The notes beneath the pieces are model-generated. The model did not search any database and was not told the origin of the DNA. It saw nothing but the letters and a program-made list of their open reading frames with translations. The translations under genes and the position numbers were made by a program. DNA of 64,000 nt from Ewingella sp963519305 (GTDB lineage: Bacteria; Pseudomonadota; Gammaproteobacteria; Enterobacterales; Enterobacteriaceae): the NCBI GenBank assembly GCA_963519305.1, contig CAUQMS010000013.1, positions 1 through 64,000 on the forward strand. The letters are read 5' to 3'. Shown here piece by piece: positions 17,466 to 26,608 of the stretch (the stretch's first letter is position 1; every line of letters begins with the position of its first letter).

Positions 17466-17490
17466 GATGGTATTCCTTCCATATGCTGCC

Positions 17491-17542
17491 GTGAGTATAT
17501 AAGCATTATCGAACCAGCATATATACTCGGTTCTATACTCAC
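17491..17542. promoter_or_regulatory. Nested inverted repeats upstream of the integrase gene
   Basis: GTGAGTATAT (17491-17500) is matched by ATATACTC (17521-17528) and again by TATACTCAC (17534-17542) as inverted copies. The three copies lie 26-77 bp upstream of the integrase start, between it and the tRNA. They look like binding sites for the integrase arm-binding domain or for an excisionase/AlpA-type factor that controls int. The function is inferred. Confidence 0.55.
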
Positions 17543-17627
17543 AAGCATGTTGATGTGGGGTAACTCAGATTGACGTCGGTTGACTGAAAAGCGGGGAAAA
17601 GCCTTGCGGGGACTGGATTTTAGACAT

Positions 17628-17651
17628 AAAAAAAGACCTCAGTTGAGGTCT
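17628..17651 (-). terminator. Intrinsic terminator downstream of tRNA-Leu
   Basis: On the minus strand AGACCTC-AACT-GAGGTCT is followed by a run of T. It sits 14 bases beyond the tRNA 3' end, so it ends the tRNA transcript. It lies on the island side of the attachment site. Confidence 0.8.
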
Positions 17652-17664
17652 CTTTACATACTAA

Positions 17665-17685
17665 TGGTGCCGAAGGCCGGAATCG
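17665..17685 (-). other. Probable attachment site (3' end of tRNA-Leu)
   Basis: P4-family integrases use the last ~20 bases of leuX-type tRNA genes as their crossover site. These bases, GGTTCGAATCC followed by GGCCTTCGGCACCA on the minus strand, are the equivalent segment. The exact core cannot be defined without the second copy, which should lie to the left of base 1. I found no second copy inside the window. Confidence 0.5.
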
Positions 17686-17749
17686 AACCGGCACGCCTTG
17701 CGGCGGTTGATTTTGAGTCAACTGCGTCTACCGATTTCGCCACTTCGGC
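17665..17749 (-). tRNA. leuX: tRNA-Leu (anticodon CAA)
   Basis: The minus strand reads as an 85-nt class II tRNA. It has acceptor stem GCCGAAG/CTTCGGC, D-loop GAAATCGGTAGACGC, anticodon stem GTTGA/TCAAC around the loop C-T-CAA-A-A, a long variable arm, T-loop GTTCGAATCC and an encoded CCA. It is nearly identical to E. coli leuX as I remember it. Its 3' end faces the integrase, and the gene is kept whole after island insertion. Confidence 0.95.
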
Positions 17750-17970
17750 ACAGAAAGTAGTATGCGGAAAACGTGGGCATTATACCCAGCACAGCGAGTC
17801 ACGCAATAGTTATCCCTGCATGTCGGGTTCAAGTGCCGAAAAAAACGGCATCACGCTGCAATTTCGACAGTTTTCCTCACATTTTTTTCTGCATCAGCAC
17901 ACTTTTTCCCATGCCGTTTAGGAAACTTCGCATTAGTATAGCCGTCACCCCTGAATACTTTGCCTTGCTG

Positions 17971-19116
17971 ATGGATACCGGTTTGTTAAAAAAATTCTCC
18001 CTTTCGCTTCTGGCGATGGCATTTGCCAGCGCACCACTGTTGAGCCACGCGCAAAATGCGCGTCTGGCCTCGCAAGTTGTTGATGATTACGCCGAGCACA
18101 TTTTCTACGGCAGCGGCGCAATGGGCATGGCGCTGGTCGTGGTCGATAATCAACAGCAAGTGTTCCGCAGCTTTGGTGAAACCCGCCCCGGGTCGGATAT
18201 CCGCCCGCGTGAAGATTCGGTGATCCGCATCGCTTCGCTGACCAAGCTGATCACCAGCGAAGTGCTGGTGAAGCTGTCGCAGCAAGGCACGGTGCGTATC
18301 AACGACCCGCTGCGCAAGTACTCCGGCGGCAATGCGGTGCCCTCTTACAGCAGCACCACGCCAATTACCCTGCTGAATCTGGCGACTCACACCAGCGGCC
18401 TGCCGCGTGAACAACCGGGCGGTGCACCCAATCGCCCCGTGTTTACCTGGCCGACCAAAAGCGACCGCTGGACCTGGCTGCGGGTGGCAAAACTGACCAC
18501 GCCGCCGGGCGCCAAAGCGGCGTATTCGAATCTGGCGTTTGATCTGCTGTCTGACGCGCTCTCAAACGCAGCTCGCAAGCCTTACACCCAGTTACTGAGT
18601 GAGCAGATCACCCAGCCGCTCGGCATGGTGGATACCACGCTGACCCCGAATGCCAGCCAGTGTGCGCGTCTGATGAGCGGCCTGCGCCCAAGCCCCTGTC
18701 TGAATACCACGGCGGCGGCGGGCAGCGGCGGCATTTACTCAACCCCGGCCGACATGGCCCGCTGGATGCGTCAGTTCCTGCCTTCTGCCCTCGGTAAACG
18801 CAGTGCGACCGCCGAACTGGCGCAGAAGATGTATTACCAGCGTACCGATCTGGTGTCGCTGAAAGGGATGGACGTGCCGGGCATGGCGGACTCTCTCGGG
18901 ATGGGCTGGGTCACGATGGCGCCTACGCCGCTGTTGCCGCGCATCATTCAGAAAACCGGCGGCGGTGGCGGGTTTATCACGTATGTGGCGATGGTGCCGC
19001 AGCGCGGTATCGGCGTGTTCGTGGTGGTGACCCGCAGCGAGCTGACCAAGTTCAAGAACATGAGCGACGGCGTGAACGAACTGGTGGCTGAACTGGTTCG
19101 TAATAACGAAATCTGA
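17971..19116 (+). CDS. ampH: AmpH, D-alanyl-D-alanine carboxypeptidase/endopeptidase
   Basis: AmpH is a periplasmic class C penicillin-binding protein that trims peptidoglycan peptides and helps recycling. From the ATG at 17971 the protein is 381 residues. It has a signal peptide (KKFSLSLLAMAFASAPLLSHA), the SxxK active site S89-L-T-K92, Y185-S-N187 and a C-terminal KTGGGGG. The sequence follows E. coli AmpH throughout (HIFYGSGAMGMALVVVD, NLATHTSGLPREQPGGAP). The frame is open further upstream to 17773, but that part overlaps the tRNA border and is not signal-like. A terminator follows the stop. This is the first core gene outside the island. Confidence 0.92.
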   Translation: MDTGLLKKFSLSLLAMAFASAPLLSHAQNARLASQVVDDYAEHIFYGSGAMGMALVVVDNQQQVFRSFGETRPGSDIRPREDSVIRIASLTKLITSEVLVKLSQQGTVRINDPLRKYSGGNAVPSYSSTTPITLLNLATHTSGLPREQPGGAPNRPVFTWPTKSDRWTWLRVAKLTTPPGAKAAYSNLAFDLLSDALSNAARKPYTQLLSEQITQPLGMVDTTLTPNASQCARLMSGLRPSPCLNTTAAAGSGGIYSTPADMARWMRQFLPSALGKRSATAELAQKMYYQRTDLVSLKGMDVPGMADSLGMGWVTMAPTPLLPRIIQKTGGGGGFITYVAMVPQRGIGVFVVVTRSELTKFKNMSDGVNELVAELVRNNEI

Positions 19117-19133
19117 AGGCAAAACAACGCAAT

Positions 19134-19163
19134 AAAAAAGGGCGCTCACGAGCGCCCTTCTGT
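19134..19163. terminator. Bidirectional terminator between ampH and lptG
   Basis: AAGGGCGCT-CACG-AGCGCCCTT is a perfect nine-pair stem flanked by A6 on the left and a weaker T-rich stretch on the right. It lies between convergent ampH and lptG, with a stronger T-tract for the lptFG direction. Confidence 0.8.
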
Positions 19164-19187
19164 TTATCTGTCACTCTCAAACTATCG

Positions 19188-20258
19188 TCATCGTTTTTTC
19201 AGCAGCAGGAAGATACTGATCACCAGGAACAACCCGCTAGGCAGCAACGCACCGAGCACCGGTGGAATGCTGTACACCAGACTGAGGGGGCCGAAAATCT
19301 GATCCAGTACGTAGAACAGGAAACCAAAACAGATCCCTGTCACCACGCGCACACCCATAGGTACGCTGCGCAGAGGCCCGAAGATGAACGACAGCGCCAT
19401 CAGCATCATCACCGCAACCGACAGTGGCGAGAAGATTTTGCTCCACATGTTCAGCTGGTAGCGCTTGGACTCCTGCCCGCTCTGTTTGAGGTATTTCACA
19501 TAACTGTGCAGGCCGCTGATCGACAGCGCGTCCGGATCGAGTGCCACCACGCCCAGTTTGTCTGGCGTCAGGTTGGTTTTCCACTCGCCGGTCAGGGTCT
19601 GTGAGCCTGTGATTTGCTTAGGATCGGTCAGGATAGATTCATCCACCTGCGACAGTTTCCACACGCCATTCTCGAAGGCGGCCGACGAGGCATAACGTAC
19701 AGATTGCAGTTTATTGGCATCATCGAAGTGGTAAATATTGACGCCGGTTATCTCGTTGTCGCCCGCCACACGCTCGATATAAATAAAATCTTTGCCGTCT
19801 TTGGCCCACAGGCCGCTCTGCGTGGAAAGCAATGACCCGCCGTACATCTGCTGCGCACGGTAGTTACGCGCCATCTGCTCGCCCTGAGGCGCAACCCATT
19901 CACCAATCGCCATGGTCAGTAACACCAGTGGAATGGCGGTCTTCATGACGGAAGAGGCAATCTGCATACGGGTAAACCCGGAAGCCTGCATGACCACCAG
20001 CTCACTGCGTGTCGCCAGTGTGCCAAGGCCGAGCAACGCACCCAGCAGGGCCGCCATCGGGAAGAAGATCTCCACGTCTTTCGGCACGCTGAGCAGGGTA
20101 TAAATACCTGCACCCGATGCGGAATAGGCACCCTGCCCGACTTTACGCAGCTGGTCGACAAACTTGATAATGCCCGACAGTGAGACCAGCATGAACAAGG
20201 TCATCATGATGGTGTTGAAAATAGTGCGGCCGATATACCGGTCTAAAACTCCAAACAT
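19188..20258 (-). CDS. lptG: LPS export ABC permease LptG
   Basis: LptG pairs with LptF and two LptB ATPases to extract lipopolysaccharide from the inner membrane and push it onto the LptC-A-D bridge. The 356-residue protein has three N-terminal membrane segments, a periplasmic beta-jellyroll and three C-terminal segments ending in the LFLVISIFLLLKKR tail. Conserved TRSELVVMQASGFTRMQI marks the coupling region. The start codon overlaps the lptF stop by one base, so the two genes are translated in series. Confidence 0.96.
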   Translation of the reverse strand: MFGVLDRYIGRTIFNTIMMTLFMLVSLSGIIKFVDQLRKVGQGAYSASGAGIYTLLSVPKDVEIFFPMAALLGALLGLGTLATRSELVVMQASGFTRMQIASSVMKTAIPLVLLTMAIGEWVAPQGEQMARNYRAQQMYGGSLLSTQSGLWAKDGKDFIYIERVAGDNEITGVNIYHFDDANKLQSVRYASSAAFENGVWKLSQVDESILTDPKQITGSQTLTGEWKTNLTPDKLGVVALDPDALSISGLHSYVKYLKQSGQESKRYQLNMWSKIFSPLSVAVMMLMALSFIFGPLRSVPMGVRVVTGICFGFLFYVLDQIFGPLSLVYSIPPVLGALLPSGLFLVISIFLLLKKR

Positions 20259-21352
20259 CAGGCAGCTCCTCTCAAACGCGCCCGGATTTTACGAACAGGC
20301 AGCGTGTCCCACATATTAAGCACCATCGCGAGCGCGAAGTAGGCCAGGTTGGTGACCCACATCCAGACCAGCGGGTCGAGCTTGCCTTTCGCGCCGTTAG
20401 ACCGCAGCGAGCTTTGTAGCAGGAAGAAGATTAAGTACAGCAAAATGGCAGGCAGCATACTGAGCACGCGGCCCTGACGCGGGTTTACCACGCTGAGCGG
20501 CACCACCAGCAACGCCATGATAAAGACCGATACCACTAAGGTCAGACGCCAGTGTAACTCAGAACGGGCGTCTGGCTCGTTGGACTGCCACAGCTGATGC
20601 ATCGACATTTGGTCGGAATCGCTCTCGTCTACCGCCACGGTCTGATGGCCAATGACCGCCAGATAGTTAGTGAAATCGGTAATGCGGAAGTCACGCAGCA
20701 GCGCAGTACCTTCGTAGCGGGTGCCCTGATCGAGAGTCACCATCTGGGAACCGTCCGGGCGCTGTTCCATATGGCCCTTATCGGCGATAACCACGGAAGG
20801 ACGCTGGTTGCCGTTAGGCCGCAGCTGCGCCAGGAAGACGTTATGAAACTCTTTTCCCTTCACGCTGCCGACAAACAGCACCGCGTTACCGTTCTGTGCC
20901 TGCTGGAACTGGCCTTCAACCATGGCCGCCATGCTCGGGTTGGCCTTGGCTTCCGCCAACACTTCATCCTGATGTTTTGAAGACCAGGGGCTGACCCAGA
21001 ACGCATTGATACCAGCAAAAACAGCGGTGATCAGCGCCAGACTGAGGGCAGCAAGGATTAGTGAACGTTTACCGAGTCCACAGGCATACATGACAGTGAT
21101 TTCACTGTCAGTGTAGAGCTTGCCTAACGTCATCAGTAAGCCAAGAAACAGGCTCAAAGGCAGGATGAGCTGCGCCATTTCCGGCACACCTAAGCCCAGC
21201 AGAGAAAGGACTAAATTTGTTGGGATATCGCCATCAACCGCCGCGCCCAGAACCCTGACCAACTTCTGACAAAAGAAGATTAACAGCAGGATAAAGAGGA
21301 TTGCGATTTGGCTCTTGAAGGTTTCCCTAACCAGATATCTAATGATGATCAC
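20258..21352 (-). CDS. lptF: LPS export ABC permease LptF
   Basis: LptF is the partner permease of LptG. The 364-residue protein begins at a GTG (MIIIRYLVRETFKSQIAILF) and closely matches E. coli LptF, which as I recall also starts with GTG. FFCQKLVRVLGAAVDGD and the PLSVVNPRQGRVLSMLPA stretch of the C-terminal membrane part are diagnostic. It is divergent from pepA, with 275 bp between them that must hold both promoters. Confidence 0.96.
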   Translation of the reverse strand: MIIIRYLVRETFKSQIAILFILLLIFFCQKLVRVLGAAVDGDIPTNLVLSLLGLGVPEMAQLILPLSLFLGLLMTLGKLYTDSEITVMYACGLGKRSLILAALSLALITAVFAGINAFWVSPWSSKHQDEVLAEAKANPSMAAMVEGQFQQAQNGNAVLFVGSVKGKEFHNVFLAQLRPNGNQRPSVVIADKGHMEQRPDGSQMVTLDQGTRYEGTALLRDFRITDFTNYLAVIGHQTVAVDESDSDQMSMHQLWQSNEPDARSELHWRLTLVVSVFIMALLVVPLSVVNPRQGRVLSMLPAILLYLIFFLLQSSLRSNGAKGKLDPLVWMWVTNLAYFALAMVLNMWDTLPVRKIRARLRGAA

Positions 21353-21627
21353 GCTTAATACGCCTGTGAAAACTTGTCTTTTTGCAGGAAAATCGATAGT
21401 TTCATCGCTAATCCGTCATTTATTCTCATCATATGGCAACCTTCACACTAAAATAGTATTAAAACACCGAGAATTGGGGTGTCCTATAGGAACATACTTA
21501 TAGCCGCCAAAATAAAAACTAACGCCGTTCAGGTTAACACAGGTCGTTAACACAGTGACGGGAGATGTCTCCGGCGATCCATTCTAGCCGCAGCCCCCGC
21601 CGTTGTCTTTAAGATTCAGGAGAGTGC

Positions 21628-23139
21628 ATGGAGTTCAGCGTAAAAAGCGGTAGCCCGGAAAAACAACGCAGTGCCTGTATTGTAGTCGGCGTTTTTGAAC
21701 CTCGCCGTCTGTCACCGATTGCCGAGCAGCTCGACAAAATCAGTGACGGTTACATCAGCGCTCTGCTTCGCCGTGGCGAACTTGAAGGCAAAGTGGGCCA
21801 GACCCTGTTGCTGCATCATGTTCCAAATATTCTGTCAGAACGCATCCTGCTTATCGGCTGCGGGAAAGAGCGTGAGCTTGATGAGCGCCAATATAAGCAG
21901 GTGATTCAGAAAACCATCAATACCCTGAATGACACCGGTTCAATGGAAGCCGTCTGCTTTCTGACCGAGCTGCACGTAAAAGGCCGCAACACCTACTGGA
22001 AAGTGCGTCAGGCGGTTGAAACGTCCAAAGAGTCTCTTTACACCTTCGATCAGTTGAAAAGCAACAAAGTCGAACCGCGCCGTCCGCTGCGCAAAATGGT
22101 CTTCAACGTGCCAACGCGCCGTGAACTGACCAGCGGCGAACGCGCTATTCAACACGGTCTGGCGGTCTCTGCAGGTATCAAAGCGGCGAAAGATCTCAGC
22201 AACATGCCGCCAAATATCTGTAACGCCGCCTATCTGGCCTCTCAGGCCCGTCAGCTGGCAGATGCGTTCAGCACCAACATCACAACCCGCGTCATCGGCG
22301 AACAGCAGATGAAAGAGCTGGGCATGAATGCCTATCTCGCCGTCGGTCAGGGTTCGAAGAACGAATCATTGATGTCAGTGATGGAATATAAGGGCAATCC
22401 TAACCCGGACGCTAAGCCTATCGTGCTTGTCGGCAAAGGTTTAACCTTCGATTCGGGCGGTATTTCCATTAAGCCTGCGGCTGATATGGACGAAATGAAG
22501 TACGACATGTGCGGTGCAGCCGCGGTCTACGGCGCAATGCGCGTGGTGGCTGAGCTGAATCTGCCACTCAACGTGATTGGTGTGCTGGCGGGTTGTGAAA
22601 ACATGCCTGGCGGCCAGGCGTTCCGTCCTGGCGATATTCTGACCACCATGTCCGGCCAGACTGTCGAAGTGCTCAATACCGATGCCGAAGGGCGTCTGGT
22701 GCTGTGCGACGCCCTGACGTACGTTGAGCGTTTCGATCCTGAGCTGGTGATTGACGTCGCGACGCTGACCGGTGCTTGCGTGATTGCCCTCGGCCATCAC
22801 ATCACCGGTTTGCTGTCGAACCACAATCCGCTGGCTCATGAACTGATCGGCGCGTCCGAGCAGTCCGGTGACCGCGCGTGGCGTCTGCCGCTGGCTGATG
22901 AATACCAGGAGCAGCTGGACTCCAACTTTGCGGACATGGCGAACATCGGTGGCCGTCCGGGTGGTGCTATCACCGCCGGCTGCTTCCTGTCGCGCTTCAC
23001 CCGTAAATACAGCTGGGCACATCTGGACATCGCCGGTACCGCATGGCGTTCAGGTAAAAACAAAGGCGCAACCGGTCGCCCGGTCGCTCTTCTGGCGCAG
23101 TTCCTGCTCAACCGCGCGGGTCTCGACGGCGACGATTGA
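21628..23139 (+). CDS. pepA: Leucyl aminopeptidase PepA (XerB/CarP)
   Basis: PepA is a hexameric M17 metallo-aminopeptidase. It also binds DNA, in Xer recombination at cer sites and in carAB regulation. The 503-residue protein has metal-binding VGKGLTFDSGGISIKP and the signature NTDAEGRLVL. An AGGAG ribosome binding site precedes the ATG. It heads the pepA-holC-valS series conserved in enterobacteria. Confidence 0.97.
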   Translation: MEFSVKSGSPEKQRSACIVVGVFEPRRLSPIAEQLDKISDGYISALLRRGELEGKVGQTLLLHHVPNILSERILLIGCGKERELDERQYKQVIQKTINTLNDTGSMEAVCFLTELHVKGRNTYWKVRQAVETSKESLYTFDQLKSNKVEPRRPLRKMVFNVPTRRELTSGERAIQHGLAVSAGIKAAKDLSNMPPNICNAAYLASQARQLADAFSTNITTRVIGEQQMKELGMNAYLAVGQGSKNESLMSVMEYKGNPNPDAKPIVLVGKGLTFDSGGISIKPAADMDEMKYDMCGAAAVYGAMRVVAELNLPLNVIGVLAGCENMPGGQAFRPGDILTTMSGQTVEVLNTDAEGRLVLCDALTYVERFDPELVIDVATLTGACVIALGHHITGLLSNHNPLAHELIGASEQSGDRAWRLPLADEYQEQLDSNFADMANIGGRPGGAITAGCFLSRFTRKYSWAHLDIAGTAWRSGKNKGATGRPVALLAQFLLNRAGLDGDD

Positions 23140-23218
23140 TCTCATCAATTGCTGATGCCATTCCCAGGGCCGGTTAACTCCGGCCTGTTTTATTCTGGAT
23201 AACTGCACTGGATAACTG

Positions 23219-23683
23219 ATGAAACAAGCCACCTTTTTCCTTATCGATGCGCCCGACCCGGACGGAACCCTGACTTCTCACGAAGCGCTGGCCTGCCAGA
23301 TTGCGGCCGAACGTTGTCGTGCAGGGAAACGCGTGTTGCTGGCCTGTGAAGATCAGCAGCAGGCAGAGCGTCTGGACGAAGCCTTGTGGCAGCGTGATCC
23401 CAGTCAGTTCGTCCCGCACAATTTAGCAGGCGAAGGGCCGAAGTTCGGCGCGCCGGTTGAGCTGTGCTGGCCCGGAAAACGCGGGAATGCGCCGCGTGAT
23501 TTGCTGATCAGTCTGCTGCCTCAGTTTGCAGATTTTGCTACTGCTTTCCATGAAGTGGTAGACTTCGTTCCTTACGAAGATTCCCTTAAACAACTGGCGC
23601 GCGATCGCTACAAAGCCTATCGCAGCGTCGGTTTTACGTTGACCACGGCCACGCCGCCGTCTGTCACTACATCGACCGACTAA
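23219..23683 (+). CDS. holC: DNA polymerase III chi subunit HolC
   Basis: HolC (chi) links the clamp loader to SSB on lagging-strand DNA. The 154-residue protein has the N-terminal MKQATFFLIDAPD and a C-terminal FVPYEDSLKQLARDRYKAYR segment, as in other enterobacterial HolC. It is 79 nt after pepA and 14 nt before valS. It ends with a short Thr/Ser-rich tail that is not part of the conserved fold. Confidence 0.93.
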   Translation: MKQATFFLIDAPDPDGTLTSHEALACQIAAERCRAGKRVLLACEDQQQAERLDEALWQRDPSQFVPHNLAGEGPKFGAPVELCWPGKRGNAPRDLLISLLPQFADFATAFHEVVDFVPYEDSLKQLARDRYKAYRSVGFTLTTATPPSVTTSTD

Positions 23684-23697
23684 AAAACGAAAGCGAA

Positions 23698-26553
23698 ATG
23701 GATAAGACATATAACCCGCAAGACATCGAGCAGCCGCTTTACGAGCACTGGGAAGAACAGGGCTACTTCAAGCCACATGGTGATACCAGTAAAGAAAGCT
23801 TTGCCATCATGATCCCGCCGCCGAACGTCACCGGTAGCTTGCACATGGGTCACGCTTTCCAGCAAACCATCATGGATGCCATGATCCGCTATCAGCGTAT
23901 GCAGGGTAAAAATACCCTGTGGCAGGCGGGGACCGACCACGCCGGTATCGCCACGCAGATGGTCGTTGAGCGCAAAATTGCCGCCGAAGAAGGCAAAACG
24001 CGTCACGACTACGGCCGTGACGCGTTTATCGAAAAGATCTGGGACTGGAAAGCGGAATCAGGCGGCACCATCACCCGCCAGATGCGCCGTCTCGGCGACT
24101 CCGTGGACTGGGAGCGCGAGCGCTTCACCATGGATGAAGGTCTGTCCAACGCCGTGCGCGAAGTCTTTGTGCGCCTGTACAAAGAAGACCTGATTTACCG
24201 TGGCAAACGCCTGGTGAACTGGGACCCGAAACTGCGCACCGCAATCTCCGATCTCGAAGTGGAAAACCGCGAGTCCAAAGGGTCCATGTGGCACCTGCGT
24301 TATCCGCTGGCTGACGGCGCGAAAACCGCCGAAGGTAAAGATTATCTGGTGGTCGCTACCACCCGTCCGGAAACCGTACTCGGTGATACCGGCGTAGCCG
24401 TTAACCCGGAAGATCCGCGTTACAAAGACTTGATCGGCAAAGAGATTATCCTGCCGCTGGTTGGCCGCCGCATTCCGATCCTCGGTGACGAACATGCCGA
24501 TATGGAAAAAGGCACCGGCTGTGTGAAGATAACGCCAGCGCATGACTTTAACGACTATGAAGTCGGTAAACGTCACGGCCTGCCGATGATCAACATCCTG
24601 ACTTTCGATGGCGTTATCCGCGAGACCGCTGAAGTGTTCGACACCAACGGCGAAGAGAGCGACGCGTGCAGCAACGCGATTCCTGAGCAGTTCCGTGGCC
24701 TTGAGCGCTTCGCCGCGCGTAAAGCCGTCGTAGCCGCTTTCGACGAGATGGGCCTGCTCGAAGAGATCAAACCTCACGACCTGACCGTACCTTACGGCGA
24801 CCGTGGCGGCGTGGTTATCGAGCCAATGTTGACCGACCAGTGGTACGTGCGCACTGCCCCGCTGGCGAAAGTTGCGGTGGAAGCAGTGGAAACGGGCGAG
24901 ATTCAGTTCGTACCAAAACAGTACGAAAACATGTACTTCAGCTGGATGCGCGACATTCAGGACTGGTGTATTTCCCGTCAGCTATGGTGGGGACACCGCA
25001 TTCCGGCGTGGTATGACGCCGAAGGCAACGTGTTCGTCGGCCGTGACGAAGCGGAAGTGCGCAGCGAAAACAATCTGGGCGCAGACGTGGTGCTGACCCA
25101 GGACGAAGACGTGCTCGACACCTGGTTCTCGTCCGGTCTGTGGACCTTCTCCACGCTGGGTTGGCCAGAGCAGACGCCTGATCTCAAAGCCTTCCACCCT
25201 TCAAGCGTGGTTGTGAGCGGCTTCGACATTATCTTCTTCTGGATCGCACGCATGATCATGATGACCATGCACTTCGTGAAAGACGAAAACGGCAAACCGC
25301 AGGTTCCGTTCAACACCGTTTACATGACCGGTCTGATCCGCGACGACGAAGGACAGAAAATGTCCAAGTCAAAAGGTAACGTCATCGATCCGCTGGATAT
25401 GATCGACGGTATCTCACTGGAAGACCTGCTGGAAAAACGTACCGGTAATATGATGCAGCCGCAGCTGGCGGAGAAAATCCGCAAGCGCACTGAGAAACAG
25501 TTCCCGAACGGTATTGAACCGCATGGCACCGACGCCCTGCGCTTCACGCTGGCGGCACTGGCTTCTACCGGCCGCGATATCAACTGGGACATGAAGCGTC
25601 TTGAAGGCTACCGCAACTTCTGTAACAAGCTGTGGAATGCCAGCCGCTTCGTGCTGATGAACACCGAAGATCAAGATTGTGGCCTGAACGGCGGCGAACT
25701 CGAGCTTTCACTGGCTGACCGCTGGATCCTTGCGGAATATAACCGTACGGTGAAAGCCTACCGCGACGCGATGGACACCTACCGTTTCGATTTGGCCGCC
25801 AGCATTCTGTATGAATTCACCTGGAACCAGTTCTGCGACTGGTATCTGGAACTCACCAAACCGGTCATGACGGGTGGCAGCGAAGCACAGCTGCGCGGCA
25901 CCCGTCATACGCTGGTGGAAGTTCTGGAAGGTCTGCTGCGCCTTGCGCACCCGATCATTCCGTTCATCACAGAAACCATCTGGCAGCGCGTGAAAACCCT
26001 GAAAGGCATCACTGCTGAGACCATTATGCTGCAGCCTTTCCCGGAATTTGACGCGGCGAAAGCTGACGATCTGGCGCTGGCCGATCTCGAGTGGATCAAA
26101 CAGGCGATCATTGCCATCCGTAACGTGCGCGCCGAGATGAACCTGTCTCCGGGCAAACCGCTGGAATTGCTGCTGCGTGGCGCAAGCGCTGATGCACAGC
26201 GTCGTGTCGAGCAGAACCTGAACTTTATCTCCTCGCTGGCACGTCTGGAGTCCATCACCATTCTGCCTGCTGGCGACAAAGGCCCGGTCTCTGTCACCAA
26301 ACTGGTGGAAGGTGCTGAGCTGCTGATCCCGATGGCAGGTCTGATTGATAAAAACGCCGAACTGGCGCGTCTTGACAAAGAGATGGCGAAACTGGACGGT
26401 GAGATTGCGTCTATCGAAGGCAAGCTGTCTAACGAAGGTTTTGTAGCGCGTGCGCCGCAAGCCGTTGTCGCTAAAGAGCGCGACCGTCTGGCAGCCTGTG
26501 GCGAAGCCAAAATCAAGATTGCAGAGCAGAAAGCGACTATCGCGGCGCTGTAA
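23698..26553 (+). CDS. valS: Valyl-tRNA synthetase
   Basis: ValS charges tRNA-Val and edits mischarged Thr. The 951-residue class I enzyme shows the HIGH-type motif PPPNVTGSLHMGHAFQ, the editing domain (VVATTRPETVLGDTGVAV), KMSKS in GQKMSKSKGN and a C-terminal coiled-coil arm rich in Lys/Glu. Length matches E. coli ValS. Ribosome binding site is poor (GAAAGCGAA), suggesting coupling to holC just upstream. A strong terminator follows. Confidence 0.97.
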   Translation: MDKTYNPQDIEQPLYEHWEEQGYFKPHGDTSKESFAIMIPPPNVTGSLHMGHAFQQTIMDAMIRYQRMQGKNTLWQAGTDHAGIATQMVVERKIAAEEGKTRHDYGRDAFIEKIWDWKAESGGTITRQMRRLGDSVDWERERFTMDEGLSNAVREVFVRLYKEDLIYRGKRLVNWDPKLRTAISDLEVENRESKGSMWHLRYPLADGAKTAEGKDYLVVATTRPETVLGDTGVAVNPEDPRYKDLIGKEIILPLVGRRIPILGDEHADMEKGTGCVKITPAHDFNDYEVGKRHGLPMINILTFDGVIRETAEVFDTNGEESDACSNAIPEQFRGLERFAARKAVVAAFDEMGLLEEIKPHDLTVPYGDRGGVVIEPMLTDQWYVRTAPLAKVAVEAVETGEIQFVPKQYENMYFSWMRDIQDWCISRQLWWGHRIPAWYDAEGNVFVGRDEAEVRSENNLGADVVLTQDEDVLDTWFSSGLWTFSTLGWPEQTPDLKAFHPSSVVVSGFDIIFFWIARMIMMTMHFVKDENGKPQVPFNTVYMTGLIRDDEGQKMSKSKGNVIDPLDMIDGISLEDLLEKRTGNMMQPQLAEKIRKRTEKQFPNGIEPHGTDALRFTLAALASTGRDINWDMKRLEGYRNFCNKLWNASRFVLMNTEDQDCGLNGGELELSLADRWILAEYNRTVKAYRDAMDTYRFDLAASILYEFTWNQFCDWYLELTKPVMTGGSEAQLRGTRHTLVEVLEGLLRLAHPIIPFITETIWQRVKTLKGITAETIMLQPFPEFDAAKADDLALADLEWIKQAIIAIRNVRAEMNLSPGKPLELLLRGASADAQRRVEQNLNFISSLARLESITILPAGDKGPVSVTKLVEGAELLIPMAGLIDKNAELARLDKEMAKLDGEIASIEGKLSNEGFVARAPQAVVAKERDRLAACGEAKIKIAEQKATIAAL

Positions 26554-26582
26554 GGCTCTGATGTAAAGCAAGTCGTAAAGAG

Positions 26583-26608
26583 AAAGGCCGCGAAAGCGGC
26601 CTTTTTTT
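26583..26608. terminator. Intrinsic terminator after valS
   Basis: AAAGGCCGC-GAAA-GCGGCCTTT with T7 following on the plus strand. The stop codon of the convergent M48 peptidase gene overlaps the T-tract, so the element serves both directions. Confidence 0.88.

Noticed and set aside
1..17600. CRISPR array or toxin-antitoxin genes in the island part
   Set aside because: I looked for regularly spaced repeats and for small paired genes in gaps and found none within the window.
17580..17921. Plus-strand frame of 113 residues containing AGIEPARL
   Set aside because: It reads across the tRNA-Leu gene on the opposite strand; this peptide is a familiar artefact of translated tRNA sequence.
24058..24777. 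239-residue minus-strand frame inside valS
   Set aside because: Typical long antisense shadow of a GC-rich gene with strong codon bias.
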